From: Kaistella sp.
GTDB lineage: Bacteria; Bacteroidota; Bacteroidia; Flavobacteriales; Weeksellaceae
DNA length: 64,000 nt
NCBI GenBank assembly: GCA_019459085.1
Contig: JAIBEW010000017.1
Coordinates: 62,001-126,000 of the forward strand
Direction of reading: 5' to 3'
The notes below the pieces were generated by a model that was not told the origin of the DNA, did not search any database, and was given only the letters and a program-made list of their open reading frames with translations. This document shows positions 1 to 9,911 of this stretch, piece after piece; position 1 is the stretch's first letter, and each line of letters opens with the position of its first letter. The position numbers and the translations under genes are program-made.

Positions 1-1237
1 CTTGTCTCGGTCTTCCGATCGGGTCATTGTGAAGTCTCATTTCTTTCCACTGAGAAATCCAGCCCGGAAGTCTTCCCAAAGCAAACATTACGGTAAACAT
101 TTCGGTTGGAACACCTAAAGCACGGTAAATAATTCCGGAATAGAAATCAACGTTAGGGTACAGTTTTCTGCTTACGAAATATTCATCCTCCAGTGCTACT
201 CTTTCCAACTGCATGGCGATGTCCAAAGCTTTATCTTCAATTCCGAGTGAATTCAGAATATCGTCTGCCGCTTTTTTGATAATGGTCGCTCTTGGATCGA
301 AGTTTTTGTAAACTCGGTGTCCGAAGCCCATCAAACGAAAATTATCGTCTTTATTTTTTGCTTTTTCCACATATTTGGCAACGTCGCCGCCATCCTGCTC
401 GATCATTTCCAGCATTTCGATCACTGCCTGGTTTGCACCACCGTGAAGCGGGCCCCAAAGAGCTGAAATACCTGCGGATACTGAAGCAAAAAGACCTGTA
501 TGCGCAGAACCCACCATTCGTACGGTAGAAGTAGAACAGTTCTGCTCGTGATCTGCATGAAGCATCAGCAATTTGTCTAAAGCTCCTATAACAACCGGGT
601 CCGGTTCAAATTCAATATTCGGACGACGGAAACACATTTTATAGAAATTCTCCACATAATTCAGGCTGTTGTCTCCATGATTGATGGAAAGTCCAAGTTT
701 TTTTCTGTACGTCCACGCACAAAGATGAGAGAATTTGGCAATCAGTATTTCTGCCGCATGATCAAGGTCTTCCTTAGAAGTTACATCTACGGCTCTCGGA
801 TTAAATGCTGTTAATGCTGAAGTTAATGAAGAAAGCACTCCCATAGGATGCGCCGAACGTGGGAACACGTCCAGGATTTTCTTCATTTCATCGGCCACGA
901 AATTATATTTCTTGATTCCTCCTTCAAAATTTGCAAACTGTTCTTTATTCGGAAGTTCACCCTGAAGCAAAAGATACATTACTTCGGTAAAGTTTGATTT
1001 TTCTGCAATCTGCTCAATCGGATATCCTCTGTAATACAGCTCACCGTTGTCGCCATCAAGATAAGTGATGTCGCTTAATGTTGCACCTGTATTTTTATAT
1101 CCAAGGTCCAATGTAATTAAACCGGTCTGGTCTCTTAATTTTGAAATATCGATTCCTCTGTCACCGATCGTGCTATCTATGATTGGATATTCAAAAGATT
1201 TTCCGTCATAGTTCAATACAACTTTGTTATCTGACAT
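1..1237 (-). CDS. gltA: Citrate synthase, 3' end cut by window edge
   Basis: Condenses acetyl-CoA and oxaloacetate to citrate, the entry step of the TCA cycle, in the cytoplasm. My reading of the minus strand gives MSDNKVVLNYDGKSFEYP at the start (ATG complement at 1235-1237) and about 412 codons before the window ends. The family signature GFGHRVYKNFDPRA (catalytic His), GPLHGGANQAV (second catalytic His) and the R-x-x-S-A-H-P-M segment are all intact, as in hexameric type II citrate synthases of about 428 residues, so roughly 15 residues are missing off the edge. It lies 77 bp downstream of enolase in the same direction and is probably co-transcribed with it. I saw no clear promoter in the 77-bp gap. 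Confidence 0.96.
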   Translation of the reverse strand, partial: MSDNKVVLNYDGKSFEYPIIDSTIGDRGIDISKLRDQTGLITLDLGYKNTGATLSDITYLDGDNGELYYRGYPIEQIAEKSNFTEVMYLLLQGELPNKEQFANFEGGIKKYNFVADEMKKILDVFPRSAHPMGVLSSLTSALTAFNPRAVDVTSKEDLDHAAEILIAKFSHLCAWTYRKKLGLSINHGDNSLNYVENFYKMCFRRPNIEFEPDPVVIGALDKLLMLHADHEQNCSTSTVRMVGSAHTGLFASVSAGISALWGPLHGGANQAVIEMLEMIEQDGGDVAKYVEKAKNKDDNFRLMGFGHRVYKNFDPRATIIKKAADDILNSLGIEDKALDIAMQLERVALEDEYFVSRKLYPNVDFYSGIIYRALGVPTEMFTVMFALGRLPGWISQWKEMRLHNDPIGRPRQ

Positions 1238-1314
1238 TATTTTTAATTTTTTACTAATTTATGAATATTGATAGAGAACGCCAAATGATTACGGCTGATG
1301 CTCATTAATTTTAT

Positions 1315-2619
<1,305 letters not shown>

Positions 2620-2640
2620 TTAGGTTATTGTAATGAGGTA

Positions 2641-2648
2641 CAAATTTA
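2641..2648 (-). promoter_or_regulatory. Candidate -7 box for eno
   Basis: The minus strand reads TAAATTTG, matching the Bacteroidota -7 consensus TAnnTTTG, 30 bp upstream of the enolase ATG. No TTG is present at the usual 19-bp distance, so the -33 half is missing or weak. Confidence 0.4.
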
Positions 2649-2783
2649 GTTAAAATTGAATAAATTCATGGGCATTTCGCTGAGGATTTTACCACGGTTT
2701 GCGTTAAATTATCGTTAATTATAGATGATTTTCGGATTTCTGAAAACAAATCGTAAATTTACCTGACTTAAAAATCACTGATC

Positions 2784-3137
2784 ATGAAAAAATTAATTTA
2801 CATTGCTTCTGCTGTTGCCCTCAGCTTTACTTTGGGCTGCAATAAAAATCCTGAAAAAACCGAAGAAACGGAATCCACGCCTGCCAAAACCGGTAAAACC
2901 GTACGGTATGTTGGCGATGACGGCTCATCAGCGCTGGTTACATTCAATAAAACCGACAAAGGAAACACCATCAGTATCCGCAGCAATAACAAAATCATTA
3001 ATCTTCCGGAAAAGGAAGTGACCGCGGACGGCACTGTTTACGGAAACTATGATATTGAAGCGAAATCTACGGATTCATTGATTACAATTACGCAGGGAAC
3101 GAATGTGATTTCTTTGAAAAAAGCGCGGGGACAGTAA
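2784..3137 (+). CDS. Small periplasmic or surface lipoprotein of unknown function
   Basis: 117 residues. The N terminus is a lipoprotein signal: MKKLIYIASAVALSFTLGC with Cys19 as the lipidated residue, followed by a Lys/Glu/Thr-rich linker (about residues 20-38). The rest (about 39-117) is predicted beta-rich from its alternating pattern: VRYVGDDGSSALVTF, NTISIRSNNKIINLP and NVISLKKARGQ. The layout (YVGDDG..., short strands, final strand ending LKKA) resembles the small MliC-type lysozyme-inhibitor fold, but the Cys pairs of MliC are absent, so this is only a suggestion. It is divergent from eno and is followed at once by a period-7 purine repeat. Confidence 0.8.
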   Translation: MKKLIYIASAVALSFTLGCNKNPEKTEETESTPAKTGKTVRYVGDDGSSALVTFNKTDKGNTISIRSNNKIINLPEKEVTADGTVYGNYDIEAKSTDSLITITQGTNVISLKKARGQ

Positions 3138-3226
3138 GGAAGTGGCAAGAGCCAGGGAAAAAGTTAAAAGAGCCAAGGCAAGAGAGCAAAGAAAAAAGAG
3201 GAAAGAGTAAAGAGGGAAAAGGGAGG
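3138..3226. repeat. Purine-rich array with 7-bp period
   Basis: Starting at the base after the stop codon of the lipoprotein gene, about twelve 7-bp units can be laid out in register, with rough consensus NNAAGAG (for example GCAAGAG, AAAAGAG, GAAAGAG, TAAAGAG). The strand is almost pure A/G over 89 bp. Unlike the four elements inside the ribosomal cluster, no facing complementary array follows. The units are degenerate, so the period is best seen in the second half (3180-3226). Confidence 0.65.
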
Positions 3227-3334
3227 TTGAAATATGTTCCCGGCTCCAAATAATTTGATATATTATCGGGAGATTACTGGTTTTTGACAAGAATTGAGAA
3301 TTTTCCATCAAGAAATTACGGAAAACTGCAAAAC

Positions 3335-3368
3335 AAAAAGCCGGTCAGAGATTCTGACCGGCTTTTTT
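3335..3368. terminator. Strong bidirectional terminator after rplQ
   Basis: A 10-bp perfect stem, GCCGGTCAGA facing TCTGACCGGC with a 3-base loop (3340-3362), has five A before it and six T after it, so it can stop transcription on both strands. It lies 14 bp beyond the rplQ stop and ends the long ribosomal operon. It may also stop read-through from the plus-strand lipoprotein gene. Confidence 0.9.
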
Positions 3369-3382
3369 GGTATGACTGAATA

Positions 3383-3919
3383 TTAATCAGTTTTGTTCTG
3401 CGTGGTTTCTACACCGTCTCCAGTGGATTCCTCAGATTTTGATTCTTCTTTTGCAGGAGTTTCAGTTGCTTCAGCGGTAACCGCTTCAGTTTTCTTTGCT
3501 CCGGAAGCTCTTCTGCTTCTTCTTGTAGCTTTTTTCTCCTCTTCGTTCGGGTTGTAGATATCGTTGAAATCAACCAGTTCGATCATTGCCATATCGGCAG
3601 CATCACCCTGACGGAATCCTGTTTTGATGATTCTTGTATACCCACCGTTTCTTTCTGCAATTTTAGGAGCAACTGTTCTGAATAATTCAGTAACCGCTTC
3701 TTTACTCTGCAAATAAGAGAAAACTGTTCTTCTGTTGTGTGTTGTATCTTCTTTTGACTTCGTCAAGATAGGTTCAACATATACTCTCAAAGCTTTTGCT
3801 TTGGCAACCGTAGTGTTGATTCTTTTATGCTCAATAAGAGAACAAGCCATATTAGAAAGCAAAGCGCTTCTGTGTGAAGTCGTTCTTCCTAAGTGATTGA
3901 ATTTTTTACCGTGTCTCAT
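3383..3919 (-). CDS. rplQ: Ribosomal protein bL17
   Basis: Large-subunit protein near the exit tunnel. Residues 1-120 are the conserved bL17 core ([20 protein letters not shown], with the [18 protein letters not shown] segment). The protein is 178 residues against about 120 in E. coli. The extra C-terminal 55 residues are low-complexity and charged (repeated Lys, Glu, Ala, Thr), as is common in Bacteroidota bL17. It is the last gene of the cluster: 6 bp separate it from rpoA upstream, and a strong hairpin terminator follows 14 bp downstream. Confidence 0.97.
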   Translation of the reverse strand: MRHGKKFNHLGRTTSHRSALLSNMACSLIEHKRINTTVAKAKALRVYVEPILTKSKEDTTHNRRTVFSYLQSKEAVTELFRTVAPKIAERNGGYTRIIKTGFRQGDAADMAMIELVDFNDIYNPNEEEKKATRRSRRASGAKKTEAVTAEATETPAKEESKSEESTGDGVETTQNKTD

Positions 3920-3925
3920 TGTTTT

Positions 3926-4921
3926 TTATTTATCAGCGTCTAATTTATATTTTGCAACGTCGAAACCGAAGTTAAGACCTTTTGCGTGCACTAATTCTTC
4001 TAATTCTGTTAAAGATTTTTTACCGAAATTTCTGAATTTCATCAAATCAGACTTACTGTAAGAAACCAGTTCACCTAAAGTTTCAACTTCTGCAGCTTTC
4101 AAACAGTTCAGGGCTCTTACAGAAAGATCCATGTCTGCCAGTTTAGATTTCAAAAGTTGTCTGGTGTGTAAAGTTTCCTCATCGTACTGGATGGAAGCTT
4201 TAACCGCTTCGGTTTCCAAAGTAATTCTCTCGTCGGAGAATAACATGAAATGATAAATCAATATCTTGGAAGCTTCAGTTAATGCATTCTGCGGACTGAT
4301 GGAACCATCAGTTTCAATATCCAGAACCAGTTTTTCGTAGTCTGTTTTTTGCTCTACACGATAATTTTCAATCGAGTACTGTACTTTTTTGATTGGGGTA
4401 AAGATAGAATCGATGGCAATGGTTCCTACGGGAGCATTTGCTGATTTATTCTGTTCTGAAGGAACATAACCTCTTCCTTTTTCAATAGTGAAGGTAATCT
4501 CGAAATTTACGTCTTTCGTGGTGTTGCAGATTACTAAATCAGGATTAAGCACTTCGAAACCGGTGATTGATTTTCCCAAATCGCCAGCAGTAACCTGCGA
4601 CTGACCTGAAATTTTAGCAGTAACCTGTTCGCTTGCCTGATTTTCGTCCTGAGCTCTTAAACGCAATTGCTTCAAGTTCAGAATGATTTCAGTAACATCT
4701 TCAATAACACCCGGAATGGTAGAAAACTCGTGCTCTACACCTTCAATTTTGATAGATGAAATAGCATATCCTTCCAGAGAAGAAAGCAACACTCTTCTCA
4801 ATGCATTACCGATGGTAAGACCAAATCCTGATTCTAAAGGTCTGAATTCGAACTGACCTTTAAAATTATCGGAGTTTAACAGTATTACTTTATCGGGTTT
4901 TATGAATTGTAAAATTGCCAT
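3926..4921 (-). CDS. rpoA: RNA polymerase alpha subunit
   Basis: 331 residues. The N-terminal domain (about 1-235) carries the dimerisation and beta/beta-prime contact motifs, including [21 protein letters not shown] short linker leads to the C-terminal domain (about 255-325) with its helix-hairpin-helix segment ([21 protein letters not shown] and [13 protein letters not shown]), which in other bacteria binds UP elements and activators. The order rpsD-rpoA-rplQ is the classic alpha operon. The 30-bp gap to rpsD and 6-bp gap to rplQ indicate a single transcript. Nothing is missing compared with the family. Confidence 0.99.
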   Translation of the reverse strand: MAILQFIKPDKVILLNSDNFKGQFEFRPLESGFGLTIGNALRRVLLSSLEGYAISSIKIEGVEHEFSTIPGVIEDVTEIILNLKQLRLRAQDENQASEQVTAKISGQSQVTAGDLGKSITGFEVLNPDLVICNTTKDVNFEITFTIEKGRGYVPSEQNKSANAPVGTIAIDSIFTPIKKVQYSIENYRVEQKTDYEKLVLDIETDGSISPQNALTEASKILIYHFMLFSDERITLETEAVKASIQYDEETLHTRQLLKSKLADMDLSVRALNCLKAAEVETLGELVSYSKSDLMKFRNFGKKSLTELEELVHAKGLNFGFDVAKYKLDADK

Positions 4922-4951
4922 ATTGTTGGGTTGAGCAAAAAATTTGATTAA

Positions 4952-5560
4952 TTATTTAGAGTAAAGTTCCACGATAAGCTGTTCTTTGATATCTTCCGGA
5001 ATCTGAATTCTTTCCGGGGCGGATACGAAAGTACCTTCTTTTTTCTCATCGTTGAATTGTAACCAATCATAGTTTGCTTTGCGTGCAAGAGAATCAGCAA
5101 TAATTTCAAGAGATTTTGATTTCTCTCTGATTGCGATTACATCTCCGGCTTTAACCAAATATGATGGGATGTTTACCAGTTCTCCGTTTACGGTGATGTG
5201 TCTGTGAGAAACCAACTGTCTTGCACCTGCTCTGGTTTTAGAATAACCGAAACGGTACACCACGTTGTCTAATCTGGATTCACATAACTGTAAAAGAACT
5301 TCACCTGTAACTCCTTTTGCTCTTTGCGCTTTTACGTATAGGTTAGCAAATTGTCTTTCCAAAATACCGTATGTATATTTTGCTTTCTGCTTTTCCATTA
5401 ACTGGACAGCATATTCAGACTTCTTTGATCCTCTTCTTTTGTTAACACCGTGTTGTCCCGGTGGTTGGTTTTTTCTTTTCTCGAAGGCTTTGTCGTCTCC
5501 GTAGATTGCAGCACCAAATTTTCTTGCAATCTTAGTTTTTGGTCCAATATATCTTGCCAT
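4952..5560 (-). CDS. rpsD: Ribosomal protein uS4
   Basis: Primary 16S rRNA binder of the small subunit. 202 residues with the typical [17 protein letters not shown] start. The S4 RNA-binding domain lies at about 92-155 ([29 protein letters not shown]). The N-terminal region has no CxxC pair, so this is the zinc-free form. In E. coli S4 represses the alpha operon by binding its leader, but whether that occurs here cannot be told from sequence. A heptamer inverted array fills the 78-bp gap between rpsK and rpsD, directly before this start codon. Confidence 0.98.
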   Translation of the reverse strand: MARYIGPKTKIARKFGAAIYGDDKAFEKRKNQPPGQHGVNKRRGSKKSEYAVQLMEKQKAKYTYGILERQFANLYVKAQRAKGVTGEVLLQLCESRLDNVVYRFGYSKTRAGARQLVSHRHITVNGELVNIPSYLVKAGDVIAIREKSKSLEIIADSLARKANYDWLQFNDEKKEGTFVSAPERIQIPEDIKEQLIVELYSK

Positions 5561-5569
5561 ATTTCTTTA

Positions 5570-5636
5570 GATTTAAAGATTCAAGATTCAAGATTCAAGA
5601 TAAATAATTCTGAATATTAAATGTTGAATGTTGAAT
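5570..5636. repeat. Facing heptamer arrays between rpsK and rpsD
   Basis: Left array: GATTTAA, one extra A, then three exact GATTCAA units (5578-5598). Right array (5609-5636): TCTGAAT, ATTAAAT, GTTGAAT, GTTGAAT, whose complements are ATTCAGA, ATTTAAT, ATTCAAC, ATTCAAC. The right array is thus a degenerate inverted copy of the left one in 7-bp register. The element fills nearly the whole intergenic gap and would sit in the polycistronic mRNA as an imperfect hairpin. Confidence 0.75.
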
Positions 5637-5638
5637 TA

Positions 5639-6028
5639 TTATACTCTTCTTCTTTTAGGTGGTCTACAGCCGTTGTGTGGCATTGGAGTCACATCAACGA
5701 TTTCGCTTACTTCAATTCCTGAATTGTGAATGGTTCTGATGGCAGATTCTCTACCTGCTCCAGGACCTTTCACGAACACCTTTACTCTTCTTAACCCAGC
5801 ATCGTGAGCTACGGTTGAGCAATTTTCTGCAGCCATTTGAGCTGCGAATGGAGTATTCTTTTTAGAACCTCTGAATCCCATCTTTCCGGCAGATGCCCAA
5901 GAGATTACTTCTCCGCTTTTATTTGTCAAAGAAATAATGATATTATTGAAGGTCGCCTGGATGTGTGCTTCACCAATTGCTTCAACTTTTACTTTTCTCT
6001 TTTTAACTGTTTTCGTTTGTTTTGCCAT
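5639..6028 (-). CDS. rpsK: Ribosomal protein uS11
   Basis: Small-subunit platform protein. 129 residues: a short basic N terminus ([16 protein letters not shown]), then the conserved core with [40 protein letters not shown] and the C-terminal [19 protein letters not shown]. The Asn-Gly in PHNGCRPPK is the site that often becomes isoaspartate in other bacteria. It sits between rpsM (15 bp) and rpsD (78-bp gap with a repeat element), in the standard alpha operon order. Confidence 0.98.
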   Translation of the reverse strand: MAKQTKTVKKRKVKVEAIGEAHIQATFNNIIISLTNKSGEVISWASAGKMGFRGSKKNTPFAAQMAAENCSTVAHDAGLRRVKVFVKGPGAGRESAIRTIHNSGIEVSEIVDVTPMPHNGCRPPKRRRV

Positions 6029-6043
6029 AATAAATTCTAAAGA

Positions 6044-6421
6044 TTATTTACTTGCTTTTTTCTTGTTAGCAACAGTTTTTCTCTTTCCTTTTCGGGTTCT
6101 AGAATTGTTTTTCGTTCTTTGGCCTCTTAAAGGTAATCCCAGTCTGTGACGTATTCCTCGTTGGCATCCAATGTCCATCAATCGCTTGATGTTCAATTGA
6201 ACTTCAGAACGCAGTTCACCTTCCACTTTGATGTTTTCGGTGATGTAGTTTCTGATTGCTGCCAATTCATCGTCATTCCATTCGTTGACTTTCTTGTCTT
6301 CGCTGATTCCAGCGTTCTTCAAAATTCCAGACGCAGTACTTCTACCCACACCATAGATGTAAGTAAGTCCGATTACGCCTCTTTTGTTTTTTGGTAAATC
6401 AATACCTGAAATTCTCGCCAT
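6044..6421 (-). CDS. rpsM: Ribosomal protein uS13
   Basis: Head protein of the small subunit contacting the P-site tRNA and bridging to the large subunit. 125 residues. The start [26 protein letters not shown], the helix-two-turn-helix core, the [26 protein letters not shown] segment and the basic Lys-rich tail all match the family. Only 3 bp separate it from rpmJ, so the two are translated from the same message, probably with coupling. Confidence 0.98.
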   Translation of the reverse strand: MARISGIDLPKNKRGVIGLTYIYGVGRSTASGILKNAGISEDKKVNEWNDDELAAIRNYITENIKVEGELRSEVQLNIKRLMDIGCQRGIRHRLGLPLRGQRTKNNSRTRKGKRKTVANKKKASK

Positions 6422-6424
6422 AAT

Positions 6425-6541
6425 TTAGCCTTGTCTTTGTTTAAATTTTGGGTTCTTTTTGTTGATTACAAACAGGACGCCTTTTCTGCGAACGATTTTG
6501 CAATCAGCACTTCTTTTTTTAATAGATGCTCTAACTTTCAT
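6425..6541 (-). CDS. rpmJ: Ribosomal protein bL36, zinc-ligand-poor form
   Basis: Only 38 residues. Minus-strand translation from the ATG at 6541 begins [20 protein letters not shown] and ends [11 protein letters not shown] before TAA at 6425-6427. The family usually carries a Cys-Cys-Cys-His zinc ribbon. Here only the first Cys (Cys14) remains: the second Cys is Val, the third is Asn/Lys, and the His near the end is Phe. This is a zinc-independent (C-minus-like) version. It sits in the normal place between infA and rpsM. Confidence 0.95.
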   Translation of the reverse strand: MKVRASIKKRSADCKIVRRKGVLFVINKKNPKFKQRQG

Positions 6542-6678
6542 TTGATTTGGGTTAATTTTCCAACGGTTAGATGAAATCCTGCGATCGCATCCCCTTTTGT
6601 TTAAATATTTTAAATGATGAATAAAATCTGATGACTTTATTTTGTTTTCTATATAATAATTTTCAGATTGCTCCGAAA

Positions 6679-6894
6679 TTAATATCTGAATGTAATTCTT
6701 CCTTTTGATAAATCATAAGGAGACATTTCCAGTCTCACTTTGTCTCCAGGCAAAAGCTTAATGTAATGCATTCTCATTTTCCCGGAAATATGAGCGATAA
6801 GGATATGTCCATTTTCAAGTTCTACACGGAACTGGGCATTCGAAAGTGCTTCCGTGATGACACCATCCTGCTCAATATGTTTTTGTTTTGCCAT
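6679..6894 (-). CDS. infA: Translation initiation factor IF-1
   Basis: 71 residues, the usual size for this single OB-fold protein that occupies the ribosomal A site during initiation. Conserved stretches include [52 protein letters not shown] and the final TFRY. It starts 8 bp after the secY stop and is followed by a 137-bp gap before rpmJ. That gap is AT-rich and contains an AATAAA...TTTATT inverted pair and an 8-bp GCGATCGC palindrome. I see no gene there and no consensus promoter. Confidence 0.98.
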   Translation of the reverse strand: MAKQKHIEQDGVITEALSNAQFRVELENGHILIAHISGKMRMHYIKLLPGDKVRLEMSPYDLSKGRITFRY

Positions 6895-6902
6895 TTATAT
6901 GA

Positions 6903-8282
6903 TTAAACGTTTGATGTTCTGGATAGTTTTGACTGCATTAAGCCATCATAATGGTGATTCAGCAAATACGTATTGATTTGTTGAACCGTATCCAAGATCA
7001 CTCCAACCATGATTAACAGGGATGTACCCCCGAAAAACAGGGCAAACCTGTCCGTTTGAACGATACTTCCGTATACTAATGCCGGAAGGACTGCAAAGAT
7101 AGCCAAAAATATTGAACCCGGCAATGTAATTTTGGACAAAATATCATCCAGAAAATCAGCGGTTTCCTTACCCGGTCGTACCTTTGGAATAAGGCCTCCG
7201 TTTCGCTTAAGATCATCTGCCATTTGGTTAACCGGAATCGTAATCGCGGTATAAAAAAAGGAGAAAATAATGATCAGAAGTGCGAACAGTACATTGTACT
7301 GCCAGCTGAAGACATTCTTAAATCCAGCCAAGAACGTGCTTGTATCATCAACTTTAGTCAGCAATCCAGGTACAAACATCAGTGCCTGTGCAAAGATGAT
7401 TGGCATAACTCCAGCTGCATTTACTTTCAGCGGAATCCACTGACGGGCTCCCTGCATCAGATTTTTGCTGGCGCCACCTCTTGCCTGCGCTCTGCTCACA
7501 TATTGAATTGGAATTTTTCTTACTGCTACGGACAGAAGAATTGCTAAAAGCACAACTACCATCCAGAATAAAACTTCAATCAGAATCATAATGGTTCCCA
7601 ACCCACCTTTTCCGGTTTGGGTTGCAACTTCCTGAATGAAAGCTGTTGGCAAATCTGCCAAAATCCCCACCATAATCAGAATCGAGATCCCGTTTCCGAT
7701 TCCTTTATCGGTAATTTTCTCTCCGAGCCACATTGCAAATACAGATCCTGCAACCAAAATCACGATACTTGGAAGCCAGAACATAATGGAGTTCGGCTCA
7801 ATGTAGTATGCAGACTGAAACTGCGCATACGGCAGAAACATCTGTGTGATTGAAGTAAGATATGACGGTGCCTGTACCAAACACACGGCGATGGTTAACC
7901 ATCTCGTGATCTGGTTCAGTGTATTTCTGCCGCTTTCGCCATCTTTCTGAAGTTTCTGAAGATAAGGAATAGCCATTCCCATCAGCTGAACTATAATAGA
8001 TGCCGAAATATAAGGCATAATACCGAGTGCCATAATAGAAGCCCGGCTGAATGCACCACCTGTAAACGAAGAAAGTAAGCCAAGAAGACCTGCTCCCTGC
8101 TTATTACCTCCCTGATTCTGGTAGTTTTCCAAAAGGCTTCCTACTTCTGCCATATTAATGGCAGGCAAAGAAACGTAAGATGCGAACCTATACACTAGAA
8201 TCAACCCAAGTGTAAAAAGAATTTTTTCTCTTAATTCTTTAAGACTCCAAATGTTTTTCAGGGTTTGTATAAATTCTTTCAT
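6903..8282 (-). CDS. secY: Protein translocase subunit SecY
   Basis: Channel subunit of the SecYEG inner-membrane translocon. 459 residues with about ten hydrophobic segments. Characteristic motifs are the N-terminal MKEFIQTLKNIWSLKELREKILFTLGL, LGIMPYISASIIVQLM, the GIGNGISILI loop, and the cytoplasmic PIQYVSRAQ and NGGLIPKVRPG segments. It lies 9 bp downstream of rplO and 8 bp upstream of infA, the usual spc operon position, which ties Sec channel supply to ribosome synthesis. Confidence 0.98.
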   Translation of the reverse strand: MKEFIQTLKNIWSLKELREKILFTLGLILVYRFASYVSLPAINMAEVGSLLENYQNQGGNKQGAGLLGLLSSFTGGAFSRASIMALGIMPYISASIIVQLMGMAIPYLQKLQKDGESGRNTLNQITRWLTIAVCLVQAPSYLTSITQMFLPYAQFQSAYYIEPNSIMFWLPSIVILVAGSVFAMWLGEKITDKGIGNGISILIMVGILADLPTAFIQEVATQTGKGGLGTIMILIEVLFWMVVVLLAILLSVAVRKIPIQYVSRAQARGGASKNLMQGARQWIPLKVNAAGVMPIIFAQALMFVPGLLTKVDDTSTFLAGFKNVFSWQYNVLFALLIIIFSFFYTAITIPVNQMADDLKRNGGLIPKVRPGKETADFLDDILSKITLPGSIFLAIFAVLPALVYGSIVQTDRFALFFGGTSLLIMVGVILDTVQQINTYLLNHHYDGLMQSKLSRTSNV

Positions 8283-8291
8283 TCGTAAAAA

Positions 8292-8738
8292 TTATAGAGT
8301 AATTGCTTTACCACCTGCTTTAGAGATTGCCTCTTCAGCTGACTTTGTGAATTTGTGTGCAGAAACTGAAACTCCTGTTTTCAATTCGCCTCTACCCATG
8401 ATTTTCACGATTTCGTTTTTCTTTGCCAATCCGTTTTCTACCAATACTTCTTTCGTAATTTCAGTGATATTTTTGGTATCAGCTAAATTCTGAAGGGTAT
8501 CAATATTGATTGCTCTGTATTCTTTTCTGTTTACGTTAGTAAAACCGAATTTAGGAAGTCTTCTTTGCAAAGGCATCTGTCCACCTTCGAAACCAATCTT
8601 CTGAGAATATCCGGCTCTGGCCTGCTGACCATTGTGTCCTTTCCCTGCTGTACCACCTTTTCCACTACCTTGTCCTCTACCAATTCTCTTGGTACTGTGC
8701 GTAGAACCTGCTGCAGGTCTAATATTATTTAAATTCAT
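8292..8738 (-). CDS. rplO: Ribosomal protein uL15
   Basis: Large-subunit assembly protein. I place the start at the ATG complement ending at 8738 (MNLNNIRPAAGSTHSTKR), giving 148 residues. A longer reading to 8780 adds 14 residues not typical of the family and would run into a repeat element. The Gly/Arg-rich N-terminal tail RIGRGQGSGKGGTAGKGHNGQ that threads into 23S rRNA and the C-terminal VSAHKFTKSAEEAISKAGG domain are clear. secY follows after 9 bp. Confidence 0.96.
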   Translation of the reverse strand: MNLNNIRPAAGSTHSTKRIGRGQGSGKGGTAGKGHNGQQARAGYSQKIGFEGGQMPLQRRLPKFGFTNVNRKEYRAINIDTLQNLADTKNITEITKEVLVENGLAKKNEIVKIMGRGELKTGVSVSAHKFTKSAEEAISKAGGKAITL

Positions 8739-8743
8739 TATTT

Positions 8744-8817
8744 TTAGATTTGAGAGTTTAAAAGAAGAAATAAGAGACAATCTGTAAAAGTCTCTTACCT
8801 CTTTTTCTGTTTTCTAT
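8744..8817. repeat. Facing heptamer arrays between rpmD and rplO
   Basis: Left array in 7-bp register: TTAGATT, TGAGAGT, TTAAAAG, AAGAAAT, AAGAGAC (8744-8778). Right array: GTCTCTT, ACCTCTT, TTTCTGT, TTTCTAT (8790-8817), whose complements are AAGAGAC, AAGAGGT, ACAGAAA, ATAGAAA. The inner units AAGAGAC and GTCTCTT pair perfectly over 7 bp (8 with flanks), with an 11-base loop. The last right-hand unit overlaps the rpmD stop codon. Confidence 0.65.
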
Positions 8818-8990
8818 TTTACCACTTCTACGAGGTGAGATACCGCAGATACCATTCCTAAGATAGAAGGAGTATCGTCATGTTCCACAACTTGGTGAAG
8901 TTTTTTTAATCCTAATGCTTCAAGCGTTCTTTTTTGGGTTTTTGTTCTGCCAATAGCGCTTTTTACTTGTTTTACTGAAATTTTTGCCAT
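8814..8990 (-). CDS. rpmD: Ribosomal protein uL30
   Basis: 58 residues, read from the ATG complement at 8988-8990 to TAG at 8814-8816. The sequence begins MAKISVKQVKSAIGRTKTQK, then RTLEALGLKK and the LGMVSAVSHLVEV helix, all standard uL30 features. It sits between rpsE (9 bp) and rplO in the usual spc order. The TAG stop is embedded in the outermost unit of a heptamer repeat element, so the 3' end of this gene and the repeat share bases. Confidence 0.95.
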   Translation of the reverse strand: MAKISVKQVKSAIGRTKTQKRTLEALGLKKLHQVVEHDDTPSILGMVSAVSHLVEVVK

Positions 8991-8999
8991 TGTTTTATA

Positions 9000-9521
9000 T
9001 TAACCGTTAAACACTTTGCTTAATGAAACACCTCTTAATTTTGCGATATCTTCAGGTCTTCTGATATCCAACAACGCTTTGAAAGTAGCTTTCACTACGT
9101 TGTGCGGGTTAGAAGATCCTTTGGATTTCGACAGAATATCATGTACCCCTGCCGACTCCAATACCGCTCTTACTGCACCACCGGCAATTAATCCGGTACC
9201 GTGTGAAGCTGGTCTCAAAAAGATATCAGCACCACCGTATCTTGCAGAAGACTGGTGAGGAATGGTGTGGTTTACTACAGGAACTTTCACTAAATTCTTT
9301 TTTGCGTCTTCCACAGCTTTTGCGATTGCAGAAGCAACTTCTTTAGATTTTCCCAAACCGAAACCTACGGTTCCTGCTTCGTCACCTACAACAACAATTG
9401 CTGAAAATCCGAAAGCACGACCCCCTTTGGTTACTTTGGTTACTCTGTTTACCGAAACAAGACGATCCTTAAGTTCTAATCCTCCCGGTTTTACTTTTTC
9501 TATATTATCTAGTCCTAACAT
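9000..9521 (-). CDS. rpsE: Ribosomal protein uS5
   Basis: Decoding-fidelity protein of the small subunit. 173 residues: an N-terminal double-stranded-RNA-binding-like domain ([31 protein letters not shown]) and a C-terminal domain with [29 protein letters not shown]. The loop KVTKGGR, where spectinomycin-resistance changes arise in other species, is of wild-type form. It lies 19 bp downstream of rplR and 9 bp upstream of rpmD. Confidence 0.98.
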   Translation of the reverse strand: MLGLDNIEKVKPGGLELKDRLVSVNRVTKVTKGGRAFGFSAIVVVGDEAGTVGFGLGKSKEVASAIAKAVEDAKKNLVKVPVVNHTIPHQSSARYGGADIFLRPASHGTGLIAGGAVRAVLESAGVHDILSKSKGSSNPHNVVKATFKALLDIRRPEDIAKLRGVSLSKVFNG

Positions 9522-9540
9522 GTTTTCCGAAATTTAATGA

Positions 9541-9894
9541 TTAGAATTTAAGTCCGGCTTCTCTGGCTCCATCAGCAAGAGCTTTCACTCTTCCATGATA
9601 TACGAACCCATTTCTGTCGAACACAATATTTTCGATACCTGCAGCTTTAGCTTTCTCAGCGATTGCTTTACCTACTGCGGCAGAAATTTCCACTTTTGTA
9701 CCTTTCGAATCTACTCCTTTCTCTCTGGAAGAAGCAGAAGCCAAAGTTTTACCTTCTTTATCGTCGATCAACTGAGCGTAAATTTCTTTATTACTTTTGT
9801 AAACAGATAATCTTGGTAATTCTGAAGAGCCGGAGATTTTCCCTCTTACTCTTCTTTTAATTCTATTTCTTTTTTCTACTTTGCTTAGTGCCAT
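9541..9894 (-). CDS. rplR: Ribosomal protein uL18
   Basis: Binds 5S rRNA and joins it to the large subunit. 117 residues with a basic N terminus ([20 protein letters not shown]), the [20 protein letters not shown] strand region and the C-terminal [29 protein letters not shown] that is diagnostic of the family. Gaps are 17 bp to rplF and 19 bp to rpsE, consistent with one transcript. Confidence 0.98.
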   Translation of the reverse strand: MALSKVEKRNRIKRRVRGKISGSSELPRLSVYKSNKEIYAQLIDDKEGKTLASASSREKGVDSKGTKVEISAAVGKAIAEKAKAAGIENIVFDRNGFVYHGRVKALADGAREAGLKF

Positions 9895-9911
9895 TTTCTT
9901 AAGTTTTAAAA

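Noticed and set aside
3075-3311. Minus-strand 78-codon frame over the purine array
   Set aside because: It is the antisense of a low-complexity purine tract, giving a Leu/Ser/Phe-rich run that only mimics a membrane protein.
6542-6678. Fifth facing heptamer element in the infA-rpmJ gap
   Set aside because: I looked for 7-bp phasing here and found none; only an AATAAA/TTTATT pair and GCGATCGC are present.
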